This document shows, piece after piece, positions 1-6,111 of a stretch of DNA of 7,540 nt. The position numbers were made by a program, and so were the translations under genes. The stretch is from an uncultured Clostridia bacterium. Its GTDB lineage: Bacteria > Bacillota > Clostridia > Christensenellales > DUVY01. The stretch lies in NCBI GenBank assembly GCA_937895465.1, contig CALAYY010000128.1, forward strand, positions 1-7,540, in the 5' to 3' direction. The notes beneath the pieces are model-generated. The model did no database searches. It was not told where the DNA came from and saw only the letters and a program-made list of their open reading frames with translations. Positions within the stretch are counted from its first letter, which is position 1; every line of letters starts with the position of its first letter.

Positions 1-124
1 TTATTTCAATTACCAAGAGAAGAATATGAAAATTCGGTATAGTAAATCTTTTATCGAGAAAAACAAGCCCAACATCACAAGAATTAACCAAAACTTCATA
101 TTCTTCTCTTGGTAATTGAAATAA
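1..124. repeat. Perfect 30-bp inverted repeat (1-30 and 95-124) at window edge
   Basis: Bases 1-30 are the exact reverse complement of bases 95-124, with a 64-base spacer. Pairing stops at base 31 against base 94 and continues without mismatch to base 1, so the repeat may extend beyond the window. The right arm is authentic glycosyltransferase coding sequence (reading QLPREEYE). The left arm replaces the expected continuation of the same gene, and the switch occurs at a short shared TTC. This pattern fits a fold-back chimera or an inversion junction better than a functional hairpin. Confidence 0.9.
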
Positions 125-976
125 TAGTTTTGCATTTTTTGGTTTCTCATTTTCAAAAAAATGTTTTAAAGTACCATATTCTGTACCTGATCCTGCTATC
201 AAAAAGAAAATCTCTTCATTTCCAAGATTTGATTTTAAGCACTCTATTATAAAATCAATTCCCTGAGGTCTTCCAAGGTTTCCGCCATAGACAAAAGTTA
301 CTTTATCAACAGGGATATCGTATTTTTTTCTTATCTCAAGTTTTTTTTGCTCATCAATATTTATCGTTACAGGTTCAATACTGTTGGGACACACTTCAAT
401 GGTCTTTTGAGAAAATTCAGGGTTGTTTCTGATAATAAAGTTAATATTAGCTTCTGATAAACATCCTATATAGTCCGAGTATTTATATAATAGCTTTTCT
501 TTTTTTCTAAAATAGTTATAAATAATACCTTTTAAACCATGTTTTTTCAATATCCCCAAATCAATTGCATTTTGAGGAAAAATATCTTTTAAAATCAAAT
601 ATGTCTTTGCCCCGTCTCTATCCTTAACATATTTTATTGCCTTTTGAAAAGTAATCGGCGGAGTTGAATATAATACCAAATCAAATTTTATATCAGAAAA
701 ATATTTTTTGATTCCGCTAATGAATTTTGATTCTAATGTTAAGGTTGAAATACCTTTTTCAATAAAATTGGTTTTTTGTATATTACCTACTTTAAGTTTA
801 AGAATTTGATAATTTACATTATTAATTAACTTTGTAGGAAGATCTTTTCTCTTTTCAACGGGAGAAATAATATATACCTTATGTTCATGTTTTACAAATT
901 CACGTAATAAGTCTGTATAAATACCTTGTTCATCAATTGAATTAAAATCTAATAATGTTAAAAATAATATATTCAT
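1..976 (-). CDS. GT4-type (WbuB-like) glycosyltransferase, 3' end missing
   Basis: This is my own reading of the reverse strand: ATG at 976-974, open to the left edge without a stop. About 316 residues look genuine. They begin MNILFLTLLDFNS, then show a GT-B type N-terminal half (TPPITF near 105-110, LKDIFPQNAID near 129-139), the donor-domain loop VYGGNLGRPQGIDF near 229-242, GSGTEY near 262-267 and CDVGLVFLDKR near 300-310. These resemble WbuB-like family 4 glycosyltransferases, retaining cytoplasmic enzymes that add a sugar from a nucleotide donor to a lipid-linked acceptor. Family members are about 400 residues, so about 80 are missing. After FTIPNF (base 29) the usual P-S-R-L-L continuation is replaced by HILLLVIEI, which is only the reverse complement of bases 95-124, so bases 1-28 are probably not true coding sequence. 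The ATG directly follows the TAA of the HAD gene, implying coupled translation. The sugar specificity cannot be read from the sequence. Confidence 0.85.
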   Translation of the reverse strand, partial: MNILFLTLLDFNSIDEQGIYTDLLREFVKHEHKVYIISPVEKRKDLPTKLINNVNYQILKLKVGNIQKTNFIEKGISTLTLESKFISGIKKYFSDIKFDLVLYSTPPITFQKAIKYVKDRDGAKTYLILKDIFPQNAIDLGILKKHGLKGIIYNYFRKKEKLLYKYSDYIGCLSEANINFIIRNNPEFSQKTIEVCPNSIEPVTINIDEQKKLEIRKKYDIPVDKVTFVYGGNLGRPQGIDFIIECLKSNLGNEEIFFLIAGSGTEYGTLKHFFENEKPKNAKLLFQLPREEYEVLVNSCDVGLVFLDKRFTIPNFHILLLVIEI

Positions 977-1648
977 TTAAATTACCCGATTTAATTCTTG
1001 TAAAGAATTAATCCTATAAGATTCTTTTATATTTCCCTTATAATCAGCATTTTTATAAACAGCATTTTCTCTCATAATCCTAATACATTTTATCGGATAA
1101 ATTGAGCTTATAAAAAAGTCCTTATTAGGGTTATCCCCAATATAAATCATTTCATCATATTCAAAACCAAAAAAGTCTTTGATTAATGTAAAAGCATAGG
1201 GATTTGGTTTGAAATAATCCTGCCCCAGTTCACTTGTTATAATGATTTTATCAAAATAATCATAAGCATTTAATGCTTTTAATTTTTGTTTTTGTGAATT
1301 AAGATAGCCGTCCGTAATTATGCCTGATCTGATATTTTTTTTCTTCAACTCCTGAATACAAGGAATGACATCATTATAAAACTTTATTTGAGGAATATGA
1401 TTTCTATATTTATTAATCAAATCAGTTATACAGCTTTCATTATAAATAATTTTATGCTTTTCGAAAAATCTATTAAATACCTTGTTAGTATCTGTTTCAA
1501 AAAGAAAAACCAGTTCTTTAAAAATAATTTCATTATCTATCTGAAATTCTTCTGATAAGAGCAAAGCAATATGCCTGAACCCGCTTATAGCATATCCTTT
1601 TTCTGATGTTAATGTATCGTCAAGATCAAAGATAACACTTTTAATCAT
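977..1648 (-). CDS. HAD-superfamily hydrolase (phosphatase-like)
   Basis: The 223-residue protein has all four HAD motifs. Motif I is DLDDT with nucleophile Asp8 and acid/base Asp10, motif II is the Thr of IITDG (Thr112), motif III is the Lys of FKPNP (Lys147), and motif IV is GDNPNKD (Asp172 and Asp177, metal binding). A helical cap of about 75 residues lies between motifs I and II, as in small soluble phosphatases of the HAD subfamily I type. Length is normal and no key residue is missing. The expected reaction is Mg-dependent phosphate ester hydrolysis in the cytoplasm; the substrate is unknown. Its ATG overlaps the TGA of the ATP-grasp gene by 4 nt and its TAA abuts the glycosyltransferase start, so it belongs to the glycan operon. 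A GGAA lies about 10 nt before the start. My inference is that it acts with the ATP-grasp enzyme, for example by removing phosphate from a donor or sugar intermediate; a housekeeping phosphatase role is possible. Confidence 0.9.
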   Translation of the reverse strand: MIKSVIFDLDDTLTSEKGYAISGFRHIALLLSEEFQIDNEIIFKELVFLFETDTNKVFNRFFEKHKIIYNESCITDLINKYRNHIPQIKFYNDVIPCIQELKKKNIRSGIITDGYLNSQKQKLKALNAYDYFDKIIITSELGQDYFKPNPYAFTLIKDFFGFEYDEMIYIGDNPNKDFFISSIYPIKCIRIMRENAVYKNADYKGNIKESYRINSLQELNRVI

Positions 1649-2613
1649 CTTATATCGTTTCCACTATTAATACTGATACAATCATCAAAACGTGAAAAGA
1701 CTAAATTATCCATATAATTTTCATTATATGATAAATGTTCTCCCTGTAACAAACGGTATAAGTTCTCACAAGAATTAGCACCCGCTTTAATACTCATTGG
1801 AGCCCCTCCGCCAAATCTTGGATTGATTTCTAATATATACACTTTGTTATCACTCAAAATACATTGAACGGTAATATGCCCCAAAGGTTTTATAACGTTA
1901 ACTAACCTTTTCATTTCATTAATTATTTGTTCGTTTTTTTCAATTTTACCTTTCAATATTTCACCCGAACGTACTGAAAGTCTGACTCTTGGAACTATCG
2001 TAATAGGATTAAAATCAAAATCACAAAAAACATCAACAGAATACTCTGTTCCCAAAATAAATTCTTGTATGATAGGACTTTTAATATAATCTTTAAAAAA
2101 AGCAAGTTCTTTAAAGTTACATATTTTATAGGTATCAATACTGGAGCTGCCATTATAAGGTTTTATAAAGACCGGAAATTTTACATCTTCAAGATGTTCA
2201 TTAGAATAAGTAAATGGAACAAAAAAATTATTTTCAGACAAAAATCTCATCGTCTTAAATTTATCATTACATTTTTCTATTAAGTTATAATCTGATATCA
2301 ATACTTTAGCTTTTGTCTTATCTTCTATGTTATCTTTATTTTTAGCTAATTTTAACAATTCTGTATCTATAGTCGGAACAATCAAATTAATTGCTTCCTT
2401 TTCAGAAATATTAACAATATTATCAATAAATTTATCATTATCAATACGAGATATAATATAGTATTTATCTGAAAAATATAAAGCAGGTGCCGTTTCTTCA
2501 ATATCTACAGCAATTATTTTACTTTTAATATTAAGTTTTTGGGCAGCATTTTTAAAACATTTTATTAACTCAACACGTCTGCCAGCGCTCAAAACTAAAA
2601 CATTATATTCCAT
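1645..2613 (-). CDS. ATP-grasp ligase (CarB/PylC-like) in glycan operon
   Basis: The protein has a Rossmann-like N-terminal pre-ATP-grasp domain (NVLVLSAGRRVELI, then VPTIDTELL) followed by an ATP-grasp fold. With residues numbered from the upstream ATG at 2619, visible landmarks are the ATP-binding Lys of FIKP (153), the flexible loop GSSS (157-160), QEFILGTEYSVD (185-196) and the metal-binding LEINPRFGGG (263-272, Glu264 and Asn266). Enzymes of this fold activate a carboxylate as an acyl phosphate and join it to an amine, so amide formation on an amino sugar would suit this operon; that is inference. Two in-frame ATGs exist, at 2619 and 2613. GGGAA (2624-2620) touches the first but lies 6 nt before the second, so 2613 is preferred, giving 322 residues and an 11-nt overlap with the sugar-transferase gene. 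The stop overlaps the HAD start by 4 nt. Databases often label such proteins carbamoyl-phosphate synthase large subunit, but at this length and in this context that function is unlikely. Confidence 0.88.
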   Translation of the reverse strand: MEYNVLVLSAGRRVELIKCFKNAAQKLNIKSKIIAVDIEETAPALYFSDKYYIISRIDNDKFIDNIVNISEKEAINLIVPTIDTELLKLAKNKDNIEDKTKAKVLISDYNLIEKCNDKFKTMRFLSENNFFVPFTYSNEHLEDVKFPVFIKPYNGSSSIDTYKICNFKELAFFKDYIKSPIIQEFILGTEYSVDVFCDFDFNPITIVPRVRLSVRSGEILKGKIEKNEQIINEMKRLVNVIKPLGHITVQCILSDNKVYILEINPRFGGGAPMSIKAGANSCENLYRLLQGEHLSYNENYMDNLVFSRFDDCISINSGNDIR

Positions 2614-3313
2614 TATCATTTCCCATAAAAAAGTCCATTGTTACATTATTATTTTGGTTAATCCCCTTTCTTTTAAAAACCAATACAATAGTCTTAAAGA
2701 AGATTTTAATATCTAACCAAATAGATACCTTATTTACATACTCAACATCATATTTAAATTTGTCATCCCATGATATTGCATTGCGACCATTAACCTGTGC
2801 CCATCCTGTAAGTCCGGATTTTACAAGATGCCTTTTGTTTTGTTCTTGGTTATATAAAGGCAAATATTCAACTAACAGCGGTCTAGGTCCTATAAAACTC
2901 ATCTTGCCTCTTAATATATCCCATAATTCAGGCAATTCATCCAATGATGTGCTTCTCAAAAATTTTCCAAACTTGGTTAATCTCTCGCTGTCAGGCAAAA
3001 GATTTCCTTCGCTGTCTTTTTTATCCGTCATTGTTCTAAACTTATGCAAAGTAAATATTTTGCAATTTTTCCCTGGTCTTTTTTGTTTGAAAATTACATG
3101 AGATCCAAGTTTTATTCGCACTAAAATTGAAATTATCAATAATAGCGGACTCAAAATTATCAAAGCTAAAACGGAAAAAACTATATCATAAAATCTTTTG
3201 AAAAATTGTTTATAAAAAACAGCGGACAAAACCAGCCATATTAGCAATGATGCCAATACAATTATTAAAATGCCCCACCATGTATTAACAAGATTATAAA
3301 AAAAGTCTTTCAT
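2603..3313 (-). CDS. Polyprenyl-phosphate sugar-1-phosphate transferase (PglC/WcaJ family)
   Basis: This membrane enzyme moves a sugar-1-phosphate from a UDP-sugar to undecaprenyl phosphate, the first membrane step of glycan assembly. The 236-residue protein has the family core: a membrane-inserting helix KRFYDIVFS...LSPLLL with the Ser-Pro kink (55-56), the KQKRPGKNCKIFTLHKFRTM stretch (77-95), the catalytic Asp-Glu pair in SLDELPEL (Asp125, Glu126), FIGPRPLL (140-147) and GLTGWAQVNGRN (167-178). It is PglC-sized, not the much longer WbaP/WcaJ form with extra transmembrane domains. Unlike minimal PglC it has an additional hydrophobic segment at about 13-34, ahead of the re-entrant helix. The usual Pro in the (R/K)PGLTGWAQ motif is Ser166. 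The start overlaps the aminotransferase stop by 4 nt (ATGA), so translation is coupled. Position directly after a PglE-like aminotransferase suggests that its substrate is an amino-dideoxy sugar nucleotide; this is inference. Confidence 0.93.
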   Translation of the reverse strand: MKDFFYNLVNTWWGILIIVLASLLIWLVLSAVFYKQFFKRFYDIVFSVLALIILSPLLLIISILVRIKLGSHVIFKQKRPGKNCKIFTLHKFRTMTDKKDSEGNLLPDSERLTKFGKFLRSTSLDELPELWDILRGKMSFIGPRPLLVEYLPLYNQEQNKRHLVKSGLTGWAQVNGRNAISWDDKFKYDVEYVNKVSIWLDIKIFFKTIVLVFKRKGINQNNNVTMDFFMGNDNGI

Positions 3314-4425
3314 GCCTTAAAGCACTTCCTAATTATTGATATTACCCTATCCATGTCTTGTTCTGTCATTTTGGTATCGCTAGAGAGACACAACCCTCTT
3401 TTGAAAATGTTTTCAGCTATATTGTCAACAGTTATGTAATCCCTATCCTTATAATACGGCTGTAGGCTCATCGGCTTCCATATAGGACGGGATTCTATGT
3501 TTTCTGTTTCAAGCGCCAAAAGAATATCCAATGGTTTGATATTGGATTTTTTATCTATTAAAATACAAGTAAGCCAATTATTAGATATTGCACCCTCAGT
3601 TACAGGCATAAAGCTGATTTCTTCTATGTCTTTAAGCTTTGTCTTGTAATAATTATTAATAAAGGTCTTTTGTTGGACTCTAAGATCCAAAACTTTGAGC
3701 TGTCCTCTGCCTATGCCCGCACAGATATTGCTTAGTCTATAATTATACCCTAATTCTTTGTGTTCATAATGACGTTCTTTTTCTCGGGCTTGAGTTGACC
3801 AAAACTTTGCCTTTTCAATATAAGCCTTATTATTAGATAACATCATACCGCCGCCAGAAGTGGTGATTATTTTGTTGCCGTTAAACGATAAAATCGATAT
3901 ATCACCAAAGCTTCCGCACTTTATACCTTTATAAGAAGACCCCAAACTTTCTGCTGCATCTTCTATTATGGGTGTATTATGCTTTTTTGCAATTCTTTTT
4001 ATTTCATCATAATCAGCAGGATTGCCATAAAGATTGACTATTATTAGTGCCTTAGGATTAGGATACTTCTCATAAGCAAGTTCTAAGACTTTATGAGAAA
4101 TATTCCATGTTTGATAATCACTATCAAGAAAAACAGGGGTTGCATTGCAATATATAATAGGATTACATGTGGCTGAAAATGTTAAAGACTGAACAAAAAC
4201 AATATCTCCATTTCCAACCCCCAATGCCTTTAAAGCTAGATGTATAGCTGCCGTTCCAGAAGACAAAGCCGCAGCACTATTTATATTGATATATTGGCAA
4301 ACTTCTTCTTCAAATTTATTGACATTTTCGCCTAAAGGAGCAATCCAATTCGTTTCAAACGCCTCATTGATATAAGCCATCTCCAGACCGCTCATGTGAG
4401 GTGAAGAAAGATATATTTTTTTCAT
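3310..4425 (-). CDS. DegT/DnrJ/EryC1/StrS-family sugar aminotransferase, PglE-like
   Basis: This PLP enzyme is expected to aminate a UDP-4-keto sugar, using glutamate as donor, to give a UDP-4-amino-4,6-dideoxy sugar in the cytoplasm. Numbered from the upstream ATG at 4431, the protein shows SSGTAAIHLAL (58-68, phosphate-binding region), NLYGNPADYDEI (133-144), IIEDAAESLGSSYKG (155-169, cofactor-binding Asp158) and LSFNGNKIITTSGGGM (181-196) with Lys187 as the likely Schiff-base lysine. The SFNGNKIITTSGGG form is close to what I recall of the bacillosamine aminotransferase PglE. Length is typical. AGAAGGA (4438-4432) touches the ATG at 4431 but lies 6 nt before the ATG at 4425, so the start MKKIYLSSPH (371 residues) is chosen. 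It is the first gene of the operon, preceded by tandem promoters, and overlaps the next gene by 4 nt. No 4,6-dehydratase (PglF type) or N-acetyltransferase (PglD type) gene is seen here, so the exact sugar remains open. Confidence 0.92.
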   Translation of the reverse strand: MKKIYLSSPHMSGLEMAYINEAFETNWIAPLGENVNKFEEEVCQYININSAAALSSGTAAIHLALKALGVGNGDIVFVQSLTFSATCNPIIYCNATPVFLDSDYQTWNISHKVLELAYEKYPNPKALIIVNLYGNPADYDEIKRIAKKHNTPIIEDAAESLGSSYKGIKCGSFGDISILSFNGNKIITTSGGGMMLSNNKAYIEKAKFWSTQAREKERHYEHKELGYNYRLSNICAGIGRGQLKVLDLRVQQKTFINNYYKTKLKDIEEISFMPVTEGAISNNWLTCILIDKKSNIKPLDILLALETENIESRPIWKPMSLQPYYKDRDYITVDNIAENIFKRGLCLSSDTKMTEQDMDRVISIIRKCFKA

Positions 4426-4431
4426 ATACAT

Positions 4432-4438
4432 TCCTTCT
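4432..4438 (-). promoter_or_regulatory. Ribosome binding site deciding the aminotransferase start
   Basis: AGAAGGA on the minus strand ends 6 nt before the ATG at 4425 and 0 nt before the ATG at 4431. Normal spacing therefore favours the downstream ATG. Confidence 0.75.
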
Positions 4439-4453
4439 TTATTATTAACAAAA

Positions 4454-4481
4454 ATTATACCATATCTAATTTTTTATTCAA
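4454..4481 (-). promoter_or_regulatory. Candidate sigma-A promoter P1 for the glycan operon
   Basis: On the minus strand a -35-like TTGAAT (4481-4476) is separated by 16 nt from a perfect TATAAT (4459-4454), which carries an extended -10 TG one base upstream. Transcription would start near 4447, giving a short leader of roughly 20 nt before the aminotransferase ATG. This is read by eye in very AT-rich DNA. Confidence 0.5.
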
Positions 4482-4486
4482 ACAAG

Positions 4487-4515
4487 ATTATAACATATTT
4501 TATATCTATTAACAA
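4487..4515 (-). promoter_or_regulatory. Candidate sigma-A promoter P2 for the glycan operon
   Basis: On the minus strand TTGTTA (4515-4510) lies 17 nt from a perfect TATAAT (4492-4487), again with an extended -10 TG. It is about 33 nt upstream of P1, so the operon may have two tandem start sites. Chance TATAAT matches are common in DNA this AT-rich. Confidence 0.4.
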
Positions 4516-4956
4516 AATTTACACATATACATTATCCACTTTATCTTAACTATAATGGTATAAAACAAAACGATTACATTAACTCTTATTAAGACTAATT
4601 GTTTTTATTGACTTTTAAGCGTTTCTAAACACAATTTTATCCAGTTCAACTCCGCTTTTGCACTATCCTAGAAAAGACCCTTTTCATTCGTTATGGACAT
4701 CAAGACAGCGTATGTATATGCCCCTTTTTTACTTTTCTTTTATAGTATTTTAAGTGCTTGTTGTATTTTTTCCATTGTTTTTTGTCTTGAAATTGAGAGC
4801 TACTTTGTAAATTAATTATTTTCTTAAAGAATAATCCAATTAATTTAAGCATAATACAATTAATTTTCTTATGCTTTCTAATTTTATAATATTTCATTCC
4901 AAATCTAGCCAGATTATGGACTTATTACATACTATTAGTTCATTTCTCACATCAAA

Positions 4957-4987
4957 ACACTACGCAAAAGGAACGATTGCGTAGTGT
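4957..4987 (-). terminator. Hairpin terminator downstream of the AraC-family gene
   Basis: A perfect 11-bp stem (ACACTACGCAA, 4957-4967, with TTGCGTAGTGT, 4977-4987) closes a 9-base loop. On the minus strand the stem runs directly into TTTTG, a short U tract, about 93 nt after the regulator's stop. That fits a Rho-independent terminator, which would keep regulator transcription out of the glycan operon. On the plus strand it is followed by ATTTTGTTT, so it could work in both directions, but no plus-strand gene ends nearby. Confidence 0.65.
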
Positions 4988-5079
4988 ATTTTGTTTGAAC
5001 ATAATATCTTTTTTGGGGTTTTAATATTTAATTATAATACTTTTCTTATAATAAGGATTTTTATATATTAATCTCTTTT

Positions 5080-5940
5080 CTATGGTTCTTTAATAGATGT
5101 TAGCGTAATATTATTGTTTCTAAATTTTAAAGCTGATATACTAAACTTTTTTTTAAATGCTTTACAAAAAAGTGATACACTTTTAAACCCGCAATATAGA
5201 GCAATATCCGTAATGTTGTGTGAGCTTTGTTTTAACAAAACACAAGCTTTGTCTAATCTGTATTCTTGCAAATGTTCACTTGGAGACATATTAAGATGAG
5301 ATTTGAAAATTCTGAATAGATAGGACCTACTTATGAAAAGATTTTTTGCTATCATCTCAACCGTAATGTCTTTTGTAAAATGGTTTTGTATATATACTAT
5401 TGCCCTGTCAACATAATCCTGCACTCTGTCTTTTACAAGCTGTTCATGCTGACGGTAAAGTGATGATAAAAAAAGGTAAAGGTATCCTGTCATTGTTAAG
5501 TTGTTAAAATCCATTTTTTTGGATTGATGAAATAGTAATTTTATCTGTTCCTTTAAAAAAATATCCTTATCATATTTAAAAACTGGATTTTCTTTAGTAA
5601 AACCGCAGCTTGAAACCAAGTCAGCAGCTTTTGCACCGTTAAAGCCAACCCAATAATAATACCAAGGATCAGTTATATCTGCTGTGTATGTAGTAATATC
5701 CTCAGGAAATATTATAAATCCGCAATCTTTTTCAATAGTATATTCTTTATCCCCAAAATAATATTTTCCCTTGCCTTCCATAACAAAATGTATAAGATAA
5801 TAATCTCGTCTGTATGGACCAAAAGAATGCCCTGAAGGACATTTTTCATAACCTGCATCTACTACGCATATATCTCCAAAAGATTGAGCTTTATTGTTAT
5901 GAAAATCAAAATCCATATTTAAAAAACTCTCCAAAGTCAT
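5080..5940 (-). CDS. AraC-family transcriptional regulator of sugar utilisation (MsmR/MelR-like)
   Basis: This 286-residue protein has the two-part plan of sugar-responsive AraC activators. An N-terminal cupin-like sensing domain spans about 20-110 (DYYLIHFVMEGKGKYYF, then FIIFPEDITTYTAD, then DPWYYYWVGFNG), and a C-terminal DNA-binding region about 175-275 carries two helix-turn-helices: ITVEMIAKNLFISRSYLFRIFK (192-213) and NITDIALYCGFKSVSLFCKAFKKKF (242-266). The Pro usually found in the signature ending (SPxxYR) is Ala270 here (SALKFR). The start at 5940 lacks a ribosome binding site; an alternative ATG at 5916 has GGAGAG (5932-5927) 10 nt upstream and would give 278 residues without touching the cupin. 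It is transcribed away from the GH4 hydrolase gene across a shared 171-bp control region, which makes that gene its probable target and an alpha-galactoside or its breakdown sugar the probable ligand (inference). A terminator-like hairpin follows it. Confidence 0.92.
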   Translation of the reverse strand: MTLESFLNMDFDFHNNKAQSFGDICVVDAGYEKCPSGHSFGPYRRDYYLIHFVMEGKGKYYFGDKEYTIEKDCGFIIFPEDITTYTADITDPWYYYWVGFNGAKAADLVSSCGFTKENPVFKYDKDIFLKEQIKLLFHQSKKMDFNNLTMTGYLYLFLSSLYRQHEQLVKDRVQDYVDRAIVYIQNHFTKDITVEMIAKNLFISRSYLFRIFKSHLNMSPSEHLQEYRLDKACVLLKQSSHNITDIALYCGFKSVSLFCKAFKKKFSISALKFRNNNITLTSIKEP

Positions 5941-6011
5941 ATTAACATATTTTCATTCTGCTATGCAACAATTATATAATTTTTTTGTTATTATCTGGTC
6001 ATATTTTTAGT

Positions 6012-6040
6012 TTTATACAACATTAAAGCAAAAATTTGAA
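6012..6040 (-). promoter_or_regulatory. Candidate promoter of the AraC-family gene
   Basis: On the minus strand TTCAAA (6040-6035, four of six -35 bases) is 17 nt from TATAAA (6017-6012, five of six -10 bases). The transcript would start near 6005, about 65 nt before the ATG at 5940. Another TATAAT lies closer to the gene at 5976-5971 but has no good -35 partner. Confidence 0.4.
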
Positions 6041-6050
6041 ACAAAATAAC

Positions 6051-6079
6051 TATAATATCATGTTTGTAAACATTATAAT
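6051..6079 (+). promoter_or_regulatory. GH4 promoter -10 elements flanking a palindromic operator candidate
   Basis: Two perfect TATAAT boxes (6051-6056 and 6074-6079) flank the palindrome ATGTTT-GT-AAACAT (6060-6073). Neither -10 has a recognisable -35 hexamer at 16-18 nt, as expected for a promoter that needs an activator such as the divergent AraC-type protein. The palindrome has two 6-bp perfect arms around a 2-bp centre. It lacks the central CG of a CcpA catabolite site, so it may be bound by another dimeric regulator. Confidence 0.4.
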
Positions 6080-6097
6080 AATCTTAACAACATGCTT

Positions 6098-6103
6098 AAG
6101 GAG
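6098..6103 (+). promoter_or_regulatory. Strong ribosome binding site of the GH4 gene
   Basis: AAGGAG sits 8 nt before the ATG at 6112 and fixes that start. Part of it (AAG) lies within a small inverted repeat (CTTAA 6083-6087 with TTAAG 6096-6100), which is too weak to call regulatory. Confidence 0.85.
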
Positions 6104-6111
6104 AAAACAAA

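Larger units (their letters stand above)
4432..5079. other. 648-bp intergenic region between glycan operon and AraC gene
   Basis: No recognisable gene was found on either strand. The left end holds the tandem operon promoters and the right end holds a terminator-like hairpin. Between them, about 4560-4940, the DNA is AT-rich with small imperfect inverted repeats (AAGCATAA 4847-4854 with TTATGCTT 4869-4876; GAAAAG 4671-4676 with CTTTTC 4680-4685). One 65-codon minus frame (4897-4700) is open, but it is lysine-rich and low in complexity, and has a GGA touching its ATG instead of a spaced ribosome binding site. I do not call it a gene. A decayed mobile element or a small RNA could sit here, but nothing specific shows it. 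Confidence 0.6.

Noticed and set aside
4658..4667. Ten-base match (GATAGTGCAA, minus strand) to 7483-7492 on the plus strand, considered as a trace of a shared mobile element
   Set aside because: A 10-base match is expected many times by chance in a window of this size, and the flanks do not align.
4671..4685. Small hairpin GAAAAG-ACC-CTTTTC
   Set aside because: A six-base stem without a following T run on either strand is not a credible terminator.
4646..4687. 13-codon minus-strand frame starting MKRVFSRIV
   Set aside because: No ribosome binding site or nearby promoter is seen, and the length is within chance.
4847..4876. Inverted repeat AAGCATAA / TTATGCTT with a 14-base loop
   Set aside because: It is a weak AT-rich stem with no U tract and no gene end beside it; probably chance.
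4700..4897. 65-codon minus-strand open frame
   Set aside because: It is lysine-rich, low in complexity and resembles no family known to me. It has GGA touching the ATG instead of a spaced ribosome binding site, and lies in AT-rich intergenic DNA where open frames of this size are expected.
6060..6073. CcpA catabolite-response site
   Set aside because: The palindrome has GT, not CG, at its centre and does not fit the TGnAAnCG core.
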